From NCBI RefSeq assembly GCF_002379095.1, contig NZ_NBZV01000017.1:24012-88011 (forward strand): DNA of 64,000 nucleotides, written 5' to 3'. Origin of the DNA: Polaromonas sp. AER18D-145 (GTDB taxonomy: Bacteria > Pseudomonadota > Gammaproteobacteria > Burkholderiales > Burkholderiaceae_C). Below are positions 35,214 to 43,391 of this stretch, piece by piece. The notes under the pieces are model-generated. The model was given only the letters and a program-made list of their open reading frames with translations, had not been told where the DNA came from and made no database searches. A program made the translations under genes and the position numbers. The stretch's first letter is position 1. Each line of letters opens with the position of its first letter.

Positions 35214-35235
35214 TGTACATTACATTTCATGTACA
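35214..35235. promoter_or_regulatory. inverted repeat TGTACAT-N8-ATGTACA, candidate operator
   Basis: Perfect 7-bp arms separated by eight bases lie between the divergent CoA-transferase operon and the MFS gene. The right arm contains the ATG of the MFS gene, so a bound protein would block translation-start DNA and transcription. The obvious candidate is the IclR regulator encoded two genes away. Confidence 0.5.
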
Positions 35236-36500
35236 AGAATGCAGTCAATCCTGCTGCAAGCGCCCGCTTGCCGGCCCTGGTGCTGGGGCTCTGCTTCCTT
35301 TTCAATTTCCTGGCCCGCGGCATAGGCGACACGTTCATGGTGTTCCTGCTGCCGCTGCAGGCCGAATTCGGCTGGCAGCGGTCGCAGATGACGGGCGTCT
35401 ATTCAACTCTGATGGTCATCAGCGGCTTGAGTTCGCCGCTGGCTGGGCTACTGATCGAGCGCTGGGGGCCGCGCAAGCTGTATTCGGTGGGCATCGCCGT
35501 GTTGGCGTGCGGCTACTTCCTCGCGGCATTCGCAACGAAAATCTGGCACTTCTACTTGTACGTGGGATTACTCGGCGGCCTGGGCGCGGGCGCGATCGGC
35601 ATGGTGCCCGCCACCGCCCTGCTGAGCCGGTGGTTCTCGCACCGGTTCGGCGCGGCCACCGGCATTGCTTACGCGGGATTCGGTTGCGGCTCGCTCGTGA
35701 TGGTGCCCCTCACGCAGGCGTTGATCGATGCCTCGGGCTGGCGCGCCACCTACCGGTGGGCTGGCGAAGCCTTGCTGGTCGTGCTGGTCCTCTCGCAGTT
35801 CATCCCCTGGCGGGCCATCCTCGTGGGGCGCGCCGATCCGCTGTCGCCCAGACTGGCTCGCGGCGCGGCCGACGCGAAGAGCGCGTCCGCGGGGTTGCGC
35901 TCGGCATTGGGGCAGCGGCGCTTCTGGCTGATGGTGCAAATCATGTTCTTCACCGCCGTGGGCATGTACCTCGTGATCGTCCAATCGGTTGCCTATCTCG
36001 TCGACGTGGGCTTCCCGCCACTGAAGGCGGCGAGCGCCTTCGGGGCCGCGGGCATGCTATCCGTGGTCGGCGTGTCCAGCGCCGGCTGGATCGCCGACCG
36101 CTTCGGCTACAAGCTGTCCGCCACCGCGAGTTTCATCGGCACGGCCTCGGGAGTCGCCATGCTTTACAGCCTCTCGTTCGGGCCCAGCACCGTGCTCCTC
36201 GCGTGCTACGTTCTGTTGTTTGGACTCTTCCAGGGCGTCCGGGGGCCACTCATCGCCAGCCTGAGCTCGCGGCTCTTCGCGGGCCCCGGCCAAGCGGCGA
36301 TTTACGGCGTGATCTACGCGTGCATGGCGATCGGCTCCGGCATCGGCGCCCTGCTCTCCGGGGTGCTGTACGACGCAACAGGCAGCTATAGCCTGGCGTT
36401 CATGCTGTCACTCGGGTGCCTGGCCATTGCGGCCGCGCCGTTCTGGACGTCCGACCTGCTGCGGCATAATCGGGCCGCCGATCAATCCACCCTTCGATAG
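35229..36500 (+). CDS. MFS transporter, monocarboxylate-porter-like
   Basis: A 423-residue major facilitator with twelve hydrophobic segments. N-terminal ARGIGDTFMVFLLPLQAEFG and the loop LAGLLIERWGPRKLYSVG resemble bacterial monocarboxylate/oxalate-formate type porters. It is transcribed away from the region 4 operon and followed by an IclR regulator after seven bases. It may be a second importer for the same acid. Start ATG 35229 lies within the inverted repeat. Confidence 0.87.
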   Translation: MYKNAVNPAASARLPALVLGLCFLFNFLARGIGDTFMVFLLPLQAEFGWQRSQMTGVYSTLMVISGLSSPLAGLLIERWGPRKLYSVGIAVLACGYFLAAFATKIWHFYLYVGLLGGLGAGAIGMVPATALLSRWFSHRFGAATGIAYAGFGCGSLVMVPLTQALIDASGWRATYRWAGEALLVVLVLSQFIPWRAILVGRADPLSPRLARGAADAKSASAGLRSALGQRRFWLMVQIMFFTAVGMYLVIVQSVAYLVDVGFPPLKAASAFGAAGMLSVVGVSSAGWIADRFGYKLSATASFIGTASGVAMLYSLSFGPSTVLLACYVLLFGLFQGVRGPLIASLSSRLFAGPGQAAIYGVIYACMAIGSGIGALLSGVLYDATGSYSLAFMLSLGCLAIAAAPFWTSDLLRHNRAADQSTLR

Positions 36501-36507
36501 ATAACCT

Positions 36508-37245
36508 GTGAACGTCAAACAAGCTGCGAACGTGCTCGATCTGCTCGAGTTCTTTGCCAAGCACCGCCAGCCGGCCACGCTTGCGGAGGTGTCGAAGCTG
36601 CTCGAGTGGCCGCGCTCAAGCACCTTCAACCTGTTGGGTACGCTGGCGGCGCGCGGGTTCCTCTATGAGCCGCGCGCCCGCGGTGGCTACTATCCCTCGC
36701 CGCTCTGGTTCTCGCTTCTGCAGCAGATCGAAAGCGCGGAGCCGATCCCCGAGCAACTGCGAGAACTGCTTCACGCCCTTGTCCAGCGCACCGGCGAGAC
36801 GGCGGTGCTGGCCGCCTCGAGTAGCGCATACGCCGTGTTCCTGGATGTAGTGGAATCGCCCCATGCCATCCGCTATACCGCTTCGCCAGGCAAGCTGGTC
36901 CCACTTCATGTGACGGCCACCGGCCGCGTCCTGTTGTCGCAAATGACGACCGCTGAACGCTCGGCCGTGCTGCGGCGGGCGAACTTCGAGCGCTATACGC
37001 CCTCCACACTCATGAGTGTGGCCGCGGTCGAAAAGGAAATCCAGCGCTCGCTGGAGCGCGGCTGGTTCGAGGGCAACGCCGAGTTCACGCCGGACTTGGG
37101 CGGCGTAGCGCTGCCTCTGAAGATGCCGCACCGCCAGTTCGCCCTGCTGTTGGCCGGGCCGATGTTCCGCGTGGGCGAGCGCACCAAGGAACTGGTGGAA
37201 GCGATCAAGGGCGAGATCGAGCGGCACTTGGGAAATCCCACATGA
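36508..37245 (+). CDS. IclR-family transcriptional regulator
   Basis: A 245-residue IclR protein. Residues 1-65 form the winged helix (LAEVSKLLEWPRSSTFNLLGTLAARGF) and the remainder the IclR effector domain (HVTATGRVLLSQM). The start is GTG 36508. It is likely co-transcribed with the MFS gene and likely controls the divergent region 4 operon. The effector is unknown but is probably the transported acid or its CoA ester. Confidence 0.88.
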   Translation: MNVKQAANVLDLLEFFAKHRQPATLAEVSKLLEWPRSSTFNLLGTLAARGFLYEPRARGGYYPSPLWFSLLQQIESAEPIPEQLRELLHALVQRTGETAVLAASSSAYAVFLDVVESPHAIRYTASPGKLVPLHVTATGRVLLSQMTTAERSAVLRRANFERYTPSTLMSVAAVEKEIQRSLERGWFEGNAEFTPDLGGVALPLKMPHRQFALLLAGPMFRVGERTKELVEAIKGEIERHLGNPT

Positions 37246-37531
37246 CAGCGCCGGCTCCGCCCGGCATTCATTACAGATGAGCTTCACGGCAGATTGCCGC
37301 GGGACGGTTTGGAGCATCGCCAGACTTTGATCGTGAATCGTCCACCGCACCTAAGCCCGGACGCCGCGATCCCCCCAAAAGAGCCGACTCGACACTGACG
37401 ACAAGCGCATGTCATAGCAAGCTAGGTATCTGGCGCTCCCGAGTTCGACACTTTGCGCCACCAAATCACCTCTCTTCCCAATAGAAACAAGGACTTAGCA
37501 GCGTAATTCAAATTATCTGTGGTGGCACGTT
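37246..37531. other. intergenic region between IclR gene and IS remnant
   Basis: Nothing recognisable as a gene or known site is seen in these 286 bases. It ends where the IS3-type left end begins. Confidence 0.6.
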
Positions 37532-37585
37532 TGAAGTTGACCCCATTTCGCGGACACCTTATTGTTCTCAAAGAAGGAGTCCAAA

Positions 37586-37906
37586 ATGCCTATTACCAAA
37601 CCGCCGTATCCGGCGCAATTTCGCCAGCAAATGGTCGAACTGGTGCAAGCTGGGCGCAAGTCCGGTGACCTGGTCAAAGAATTCGGCTGTCACATCACCA
37701 GCATCTTGAGTTGGGTACGCAAGGCGCAGCCGACCTCAGCCGCGTCGCCAACCGATTCTGGCCCACTGAGCGCGGTTGAACGACAGGAACTCATGGAATT
37801 GCGTCGCAAGTACCACCAAGTCCAGATGGAACGCGATATCCTGGCAAAGGCTACGGCCTGGTTTGCCAACAACGGCGACAAGACGTTCACGTCGTCTACG
37901 CGCTGA
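37586..37906 (+). CDS. IS3-family transposase OrfA
   Basis: A 106-residue OrfA with a helix-turn-helix (FRQQMVELVQAGRKSGDLVKE, written here in part) and a C-terminal leucine-zipper-like helix (LMELRRKYHQVQMERDILAKA). AAGGAG before ATG 37586 supports the start. It normally makes a fusion transposase with OrfB by -1 frameshifting. Here orfB is damaged. Confidence 0.87.
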   Translation: MPITKPPYPAQFRQQMVELVQAGRKSGDLVKEFGCHITSILSWVRKAQPTSAASPTDSGPLSAVERQELMELRRKYHQVQMERDILAKATAWFANNGDKTFTSSTR

Positions 37907-38479
37907 TTGAAGCAAATCAGGCCGAACTCCCCGTGCGGACCATGTGCAAAACACTCAGAGTCTCCGCCAGCGGCTATTACGGCTGGCAGGGACGTCCAGT
38001 CTGCAAGCGCCAGCAGGCCAATACCACTTTGGCTGCAAAAATTCGTGAGGCATTTGTCGCCAGTGACGAGACCTACGGTATGCCTCGCATCCGCGCTGAG
38101 TTGTTGGATGCCGGGGTGGTGGCCAGCCGCAAGCGCATCGCCCGCTTGATGCGCCAAGGCCACATGCGGGTGTCAGCCGCCGACGCAGCTACGTGGTAAC
38201 CACCCAGCGTGATGTGCGCCAGCGCCCGGCACCAGACCTGGTGAATCGGGAATTTGTGACCACGGACATCAACCAGTTGTGGGTGGCCGACATGACCTAC
38301 ATCCCGACGTGGACCGGCTTTCTGTACCTGGCCATGGTTATCGATGTCTTCAGCCGAAAGGTGGTGGGTTGGGCCTTTGGCGAGCGCATGACAGCCGACT
38401 TGGTGATTCTGGCGCTCAACATGGCACTGATGACCAGGAAGCCAGATTCTGTGATTCATCATTCAGATCAAGGCAGCCA
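37880..38479 (+). pseudogene. IS3-family transposase OrfB, frameshifted and truncated
   Basis: The first part reads LPVRTMCKTLRVSASGYYGW and DETYGMPRIRAELLDAG, then a missing base in a G run near 38168 moves the frame. The sequence continues as SYVVTTQRDVRQRPAPDLV and LWVADMTYIPTWTGFLYLA with the first catalytic Asp. Homology ends after HHSDQGSQ. One frameshift plus loss of the C-terminal third make it inactive. Confidence 0.85.
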
Positions 38480-38690
38480 GCGCCTGGCCACGCTGTCGGT
38501 CTCGCACCTGTACAACCTGCGCAAGAGCACCGACTACCAGGCCCAGCGGGTGCGCTTCACCAAGACCCGAGCGGTGTGCAACCCCATTGGCGTGCGCAAG
38601 GCCCCACGGCCCAACGGGCGCGCTGGCTGGGTGCGCATCGACACCGTGCACCAGGGCGACCTTGATGGCGTCAAGGGGGTGTACTTACAG
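38480..38690 (+). mobile_element. IS481-like integrase/transposase internal fragment
   Basis: Directly fused in frame to the IS3 OrfB piece is RLATLSVSHLYNLRKSTDYQ, then GVRKAPRPNGRAGWVRIDTV and HQGDLDGVKGVY. This is the start of the rve-type catalytic domain of IS481-like transposases, with the first Asp in RIDTVHQGD. It breaks off after GVY. Neither end of the element is present. Confidence 0.7.
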
Positions 38691-38881
38691 CGCCGAGCGC
38701 TGACTGTGCGGCTTCTCCTTGCATGACCGCACTTAAAACACATTCCTAAAATATAGTCAACTCTCTTATTTTGACGCGAGTCCTTAGCGTGCTTTGTTCT
38801 CCGTTTTCTGAAGCGACCCCATCTGTATCTCCACCGGTCAAGTCGAGCTTCCTCCACGATGCGTTGCCAGGAAACCCCCGA

Positions 38882-38910
38882 TTGACGGTTTTGCATCCTA
38901 ACGTTATTCT
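38882..38910 (+). promoter_or_regulatory. sigma70-like promoter of the second IclR gene
   Basis: TTGACG at 38882-38887, a 17-base spacer and TATTCT at 38905-38910. The predicted transcript would start near 38917, just before the palindrome at 38926-38941 and about 45 bases before the IclR ATG. Confidence 0.5.
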
Positions 38911-38925
38911 CATATTTGAACAAGT

Positions 38926-38941
38926 ATTCTGATATCAGAAT
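38926..38941. promoter_or_regulatory. perfect 16-bp palindrome, candidate IclR operator
   Basis: ATTCTGATATCAGAAT is its own reverse complement. It lies immediately downstream of the predicted start of transcription and 20 bases before the regulator ATG, the expected place for an autorepression site. Confidence 0.55.
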
Positions 38942-38961
38942 CAACAGGAAGCATTGATCCA

Positions 38962-39846
38962 ATGAGCACTCCAAAAGCCGCCCGGCGGAAACGAACGGGG
39001 GTTGCACACCGGGTAGACGGGGTGCCGATGTCGCTGACACGTGTGCTGCGACTGCTGCAGCTGCTGGCCGACCAGCCCTTGGGCATGGCCCTTGCGTCGC
39101 TGTGCGTGTCGATGAATGCACCGAAAACCAGCGTGCTCTCGCTGTTGCGAGGCCTCACTGCGCATGGCTACCTGCAACGCAGCGACGCGGTGTATCGATT
39201 GGGCCCCGAATCGTTCTCTCTTGGGGCTTCGCTGGTTTCAGCCAGCTCGCTCGACGTCGTGGCCATGCCGTTCCTGAGCGAAGCGGTGGCGAGATCCGGC
39301 GAGACAGCATTGATCGCCAAGATAAACCGCGCAGCGGGTCAACTCATCTACAGCCCAATCATCGAGAGCACGAAAAGGATTCGATACGCTGTACCGGCCG
39401 GAACGACACGACCGCTGTTTGCCTCGTCCGCCGGGCGCGTGCTACTCGCGTTCCAGGACGACGCATGGCGCGACGAATATCTGCAAAGCACCGATCTTCG
39501 TGCAATGACGCCGCGCTCCGTCACCGACCGAAAGCAACTGGCGCGCATCATCGAGCAGGTTCGAAAAACCGGCGTGGCCGTCACGATCGGGGAAGTCACA
39601 CCGGATGTGGCCGGTTTTTCGGCCCCGATCTTCGAGCCCGGCGGCCGTGTGAATGCGGCGCTGATCATTGCCGCGCCTATCGAGCGCGGTCGCGTTGCGG
39701 CTGCTGACCTGCAGCGCCTGGTGATGGAACTCGCCGCAAACATTTCGCGTGCGCTCGGCTACCGTCCGGAACCGGACCCGCGTGAATTGGCGGCACGCGA
39801 CCACAAAGAACCGAACAACAACTTGACCAGGAGATTGAGCCCATGA
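38962..39846 (+). CDS. IclR-family transcriptional regulator
   Basis: A 294-residue IclR protein. Residues about 27-85 are the winged helix (SLTRVLRLLQLLADQPLGMA, then NAPKTSVLSLLRGLTAHGY), followed by the effector domain (TTRPLFASSAGRVLLAF). About 25 basic residues precede the HTH. An AGGAAG ribosome site lies before ATG 38962. Its stop overlaps the crotonase ATG, so it probably senses an intermediate of the downstream two-gene pathway and represses itself through the upstream palindrome. Confidence 0.88.
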   Translation: MSTPKAARRKRTGVAHRVDGVPMSLTRVLRLLQLLADQPLGMALASLCVSMNAPKTSVLSLLRGLTAHGYLQRSDAVYRLGPESFSLGASLVSASSLDVVAMPFLSEAVARSGETALIAKINRAAGQLIYSPIIESTKRIRYAVPAGTTRPLFASSAGRVLLAFQDDAWRDEYLQSTDLRAMTPRSVTDRKQLARIIEQVRKTGVAVTIGEVTPDVAGFSAPIFEPGGRVNAALIIAAPIERGRVAAADLQRLVMELAANISRALGYRPEPDPRELAARDHKEPNNNLTRRLSP

Positions 39847-40604
39847 CCAACGAACTTCTCTACGAGGTCAGCGACGGCATCGCCGTCATTACCATCAACC
39901 GCCCCAAACGCCGCAATGCGCTGAACCGCGCCGTGCGCGAAGGATTTTTCGAGGTCTGGCGCCGCTTCGAAGCCGACGGGCAGGCCCAGGTGGCCATCCT
40001 CACCGGGGCCGGTGACAATTTCTGCGCCGGCATGGACCTTGTGGAAGCCGCCGACACGCAATTGCGCATCCCGCCAGCGGGCTTCATCGCCGTGCTCGGC
40101 GACAACATCGAGGTCACCAAGCCCGTCATCGCCGCCGTGCAGGGCTATGCCTATGCGGGCGGTTGGCTGCTGTCGCAGATGTGCGACCTGTGCGTGGCGG
40201 ACGAAACCGCCAGGTTTGCCATCACCGAGGCCAAGGTCGGACGCGGCATGCCGTGGGCCGCGCCGGTCATCCACATGCTGCCGCAGCGCATCCTGATGGA
40301 AGTCGCGATGACCGGCGACCCGCTGACAGCGCAGCGCGCCTACGAACTCGGCTACATCAACCGCCTGATGCCCAAGGGGCAAGCATTGCAGGGCGCCAAG
40401 GAACTGGCGGCCCGGCTCATGGCCAATGCGCCGCTGACAGTGCGCGCGGCCAAGGAAATGGTGCGCCTGTCCACCGAGATGGGCCGCACCGCCGCGCTGC
40501 GCGCCTCCAACCGTGCGTTCGATGCCGTCTACCTCAGTGAAGACGCCTTGGAAGGCCCGCAGTCTTTCCGGGAAAAGCGCAAACCGGTCTGGAAGGGGCG
40601 CTGA
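39843..40604 (+). CDS. enoyl-CoA hydratase/isomerase (crotonase) family
   Basis: A 253-residue crotonase closely related to that at 30215-31006: FCAGMDLVEAAD, AGGWLLSQMCDLCVA and TEAKVGRGMPWAAP. It shares the Leu in place of the first catalytic Glu and keeps the second. ATG 39843 overlaps the regulator stop. The MmgE/PrpD gene begins one base after its stop. Confidence 0.87.
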   Translation: MTNELLYEVSDGIAVITINRPKRRNALNRAVREGFFEVWRRFEADGQAQVAILTGAGDNFCAGMDLVEAADTQLRIPPAGFIAVLGDNIEVTKPVIAAVQGYAYAGGWLLSQMCDLCVADETARFAITEAKVGRGMPWAAPVIHMLPQRILMEVAMTGDPLTAQRAYELGYINRLMPKGQALQGAKELAARLMANAPLTVRAAKEMVRLSTEMGRTAALRASNRAFDAVYLSEDALEGPQSFREKRKPVWKGR

Positions 40605-40605
40605 A

Positions 40606-42018
40606 ATGAGCGTGACCACGACCACAAAACCCGCACCGTCGGCCGCCGTCCAAACCTCTGGCATCACGCGGCAACTGGCCGCACGCAGCGCTGCCCTGTG
40701 CTACAACGATCTGCCGGAGGATGTGCGCCTGCGGGTCCGGCAATGCCTGCTCGACTGGATCGGGGTGACGCTGGCCGGCGCGTGTGAGCCGCTGGTTCAC
40801 ATGCTGGCCGAAGAAGCCCGTGAACAGGGAGGCCACGCCCAGGCCACCGTCGTCGGGCACGCCATGACGACCTCCAGCCGGCAGGCGGCGTTGATCAATG
40901 GCTCGGCCTCGCACGCGCTCGATTACGACGACGTCAACATGGCCTGCACCGGCCATCCCTCGGTGGTCCTGATCCCGGCATTGCTGGCCCTGGCCGAGTC
41001 GCGCGGCGCCAGCGGAAGCGACTTCATGACCGCCTTCGCCGCCGGCTATGAAACCATGTGCCAACTGGGGTTGGCGTGCGGCGACGCCCAGTATTCCAAC
41101 GGCTTTCACACCACGGCCACGCTCGGCACGCTCGGCGCGGCCGCCGCCTGCGCGCGCTTGCTTCAGCTCGACGCCGATGACACCGCGACCGCGCTGGGCA
41201 TCGCCAGCACCATGGCGGCCGGGCTGAAATCGATGTTCGGCACCATGTGCAAGCCCCTGCATGCCGGGCGCGCCAGTGCCGACGGACTGCAGGCAGCCCA
41301 GTTGGCCGCGCGTGGTTTCACCAGCCGTGACGACGCCATGGAATGTCCGCAAGGCTTCGTGGCGACGCACGGCGGCACCGCATCGCTGGAAGCGGCCCTG
41401 GCCGCGCCGGACAGCGGCTGGCACCTGCGCCACAACCTGTTCAAGTTCCACGCCGCCTGCTACGGCACCCATGCCGCCATTGAGGCCGCGCGCCACTTGC
41501 GCCTGCAACACGCGCTGCGGCCTGATGACGTACGCCGCGTGACGGTGCGTGCCAGTGCCGCCAGCGAGGGCGTGTGCAATATCGCCGAGCCGCGCACCGG
41601 GCTGGAGGCCAAGTTCAGCCTGCGCCACACGGTGGCGATGGCGTTGGCGGGGGTCGACACCGCCGGACTGGACTCGTTCAGTGACGAGGCCGTGCGCGCG
41701 CCTGAGGTAGCGGCCCTGCGTGAGCGCGTGCAAGTCTTGCTCGCGCCACAATGCCCGGAGCTCACACTCAGTGAGGTGGTAATCGAAACCCAGAGCGGCG
41801 CCGTGCTGCGCCAGCGCCACGACAGCGGGCGCCCGGCCAGCGACCTGCTGGAGCAGCAGCAGCGCCTGGAGGAAAAGTTTCGCCGACTGGTCAAGTCCGT
41901 GCTCACACCTGACGAGAGCGACGAACTGATCGATCTGGTGGCACGGCTCGACCACCTGAGCGATCTCTCGCCGCTGGCCGGCATGCTGGCCCGCCAGACC
42001 TGCGGCGACCGGCACTGA
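40606..42018 (+). CDS. MmgE/PrpD family protein
   Basis: A 470-residue MmgE/PrpD protein with the motif SHALDYDDVNMACTGHPS near residue 103 and FHTTATLGTLGAAAACARLL. It is the second such gene here; the first is at 3451-4890. It follows a crotonase, so both act on related carboxylates or CoA esters. The stop is only ten bases from the convergent stop of the SDR gene; a short CTGACG-G-CGTCAG palindrome spans this junction. Confidence 0.86.
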   Translation: MSVTTTTKPAPSAAVQTSGITRQLAARSAALCYNDLPEDVRLRVRQCLLDWIGVTLAGACEPLVHMLAEEAREQGGHAQATVVGHAMTTSSRQAALINGSASHALDYDDVNMACTGHPSVVLIPALLALAESRGASGSDFMTAFAAGYETMCQLGLACGDAQYSNGFHTTATLGTLGAAAACARLLQLDADDTATALGIASTMAAGLKSMFGTMCKPLHAGRASADGLQAAQLAARGFTSRDDAMECPQGFVATHGGTASLEAALAAPDSGWHLRHNLFKFHAACYGTHAAIEAARHLRLQHALRPDDVRRVTVRASAASEGVCNIAEPRTGLEAKFSLRHTVAMALAGVDTAGLDSFSDEAVRAPEVAALRERVQVLLAPQCPELTLSEVVIETQSGAVLRQRHDSGRPASDLLEQQQRLEEKFRRLVKSVLTPDESDELIDLVARLDHLSDLSPLAGMLARQTCGDRH

Positions 42019-42027
42019 CTGACGGCG

Positions 42028-42864
42028 TCAGCCGAGGTCACCGCCGGCCACCGGCAGCGTCACGCCAGTGATGTAGCTGGCCTCGTCCGAAGCCAGAAAC
42101 AAAATGGCCGCCGCCTGTTCGTCGGGTGTGCCGTAGCGTTTCATGAAGGTGGACTCCACGGACTGATCGACAATCGCCTGGTACCAGGCGCGCTCCTGCT
42201 CCGACATGGACCCGGTATTGCGGGGAATGCGCCGGGGCCCGACATCGGTGCCACCAGGGGCGACGGCGTTGACGCGGATGCCCTGCTGCGCATACTCGAA
42301 CGCCAGGCAGACCGTGATCGCATTCACTCCGCCCTTGGCCGCCGAGTACGGCACCCGGTGGATGCCGCGCGTGGCGGTCGAAGAGACGTTCACGATGCTG
42401 CCGCCACCCTGCGCCAGCATATGGGGCAGCACCGCATGGCAGCACCACAGCGTGGGGAACAGCGAGCGATTGATCTCGGCGCTGATCTGTTCCTCGCTGT
42501 AATGCGCGAAGGGCTTGACCCAGATCGTGCCGCCCACATTGTTCACCAGCACGTCGATGCGTCCATCGATCGCGTGCGCCTTGGCCATCGCCTTCTTGCA
42601 ATCCTTGTACTTCTCGACATCGACCAGCAGCGCCGTCGCCCGGTGGCCCGCAGCCAACAGCTCGTCGCGCACTTCCAGCACGATCTTCGAGCGATCCAGC
42701 AGCACGACGTGGGCGCCCTCCCCGGCCATGGCCAGTGCCACGGCACGGCCAATGCCCTGCGCCGCGCCGGTAATGACGGCGGTCTTGCCGCTGAAGCGCA
42801 AGCGGTTGCGCTGGGGTGCGGCCTTTTTTACGGCCTTTTTTCCTGTCTTTTTGGGTGTGGCCAT
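42028..42864 (-). CDS. BenD-like cis-diol dehydrogenase (SDR)
   Basis: A 278-residue SDR resembling 1,6-dihydroxycyclohexadiene-1-carboxylate dehydrogenase. GAAQGIGRAVA binds NAD, VPYSAAKGG is catalytic, and the C-terminal YGTPDEQAAAILFLASDEAS is typical of BenD proteins. It would rearomatise the cis-diol made by the adjacent dioxygenase, with loss of CO2 if the diol is at C1/C2. ATG 42864 is chosen for its GGAGGGGG ribosome site. Unusual is a Lys/Ala-rich tail (about residues 3-20, KKTGKKAVKKAAPQ) before the Rossmann fold. Confidence 0.85.
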   Translation of the reverse strand: MATPKKTGKKAVKKAAPQRNRLRFSGKTAVITGAAQGIGRAVALAMAGEGAHVVLLDRSKIVLEVRDELLAAGHRATALLVDVEKYKDCKKAMAKAHAIDGRIDVLVNNVGGTIWVKPFAHYSEEQISAEINRSLFPTLWCCHAVLPHMLAQGGGSIVNVSSTATRGIHRVPYSAAKGGVNAITVCLAFEYAQQGIRVNAVAPGGTDVGPRRIPRNTGSMSEQERAWYQAIVDQSVESTFMKRYGTPDEQAAAILFLASDEASYITGVTLPVAGGDLG

Positions 42865-42884
42865 GGCCCCCTCCGTGAATTTCA

Positions 42885-43391
42885 TCAAACGCTGTAGATG
42901 TCAAGCACCGTATCAATCAGGTCGTTCAGCACGATGATCTTCTTCTTGCCAATGCGCCAGCCGCTGCCCGAATCCTTGGCCTGCGGCAGAAGCAGGTATT
43001 CGTAGTGCCCGTAAAAGCTCTGCGAGCTGCTGTTGCGGAAAAGATGCGTGACCCAGTTCGCCTTCACGATGCAGCGTCCCTCGGCATCCAGGGTGGCACG
43101 CACGTTCGACACCATGTGGCAGGTGCGCGGCAACGGCGTGGAGGCGGCCGAGCGGCCGGTGCGCAGCCGGAACACACGGTCCTCCAGGCCGGTGCGGTCG
43201 CCGTAATACATCAGCGAGACTTCGTTTTGCGGGTCGCTGGTGTACTCGTCCTCCGAGTCCCAGGCCGGGATCCAGTACTCCGCCTTGGGGTCGAACAGGG
43301 CCAGCCACTCGTCCCAGCGGCGCTCATCGACATATTCGGCCTCGCGGTACAGCAAGGCGGTTACCGAGTTCAGCAGTGTGGTGTCGCTCAT
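42885..43391 (-). CDS. aromatic-ring-hydroxylating dioxygenase beta subunit (beta1)
   Basis: A 168-residue beta subunit. LLYREAEYVDERRWDEWLALF and the conserved HMVSNVRATLDAEGRCIVKA place it with benzoate/anthranilate-type small subunits. It is structural in the alpha3beta3 hexamer. ATG 43391 overlaps the alpha1 stop by four bases. The stretch around RATLDAEGRCIVKANW is also found in the ruined copy at 58460-58700. Confidence 0.88.
   Translation of the reverse strand: MSDTTLLNSVTALLYREAEYVDERRWDEWLALFDPKAEYWIPAWDSEDEYTSDPQNEVSLMYYGDRTGLEDRVFRLRTGRSAASTPLPRTCHMVSNVRATLDAEGRCIVKANWVTHLFRNSSSQSFYGHYEYLLLPQAKDSGSGWRIGKKKIIVLNDLIDTVLDIYSV

Larger units (their letters stand above)
37532..38479 (+). 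mobile_element. truncated IS3-family insertion sequence
   Basis: The left end near 37532 (TGAAGTTGACCCC...) resembles IS3-type termini. It is followed by orfA and a frameshifted orfB that stops being IS3-like just after the second catalytic Asp (HHSDQGSQ) at about 38479. The right end and the third catalytic residue are missing, so the element cannot move by itself. Confidence 0.8.

Noticed and set aside
42019..42031. CTGACG-G-CGTCAG palindrome at the convergent stops as a terminator
   Set aside because: The stem is short with a one-base centre, overlaps the SDR stop codon and has no T-run on either strand; it may be chance.
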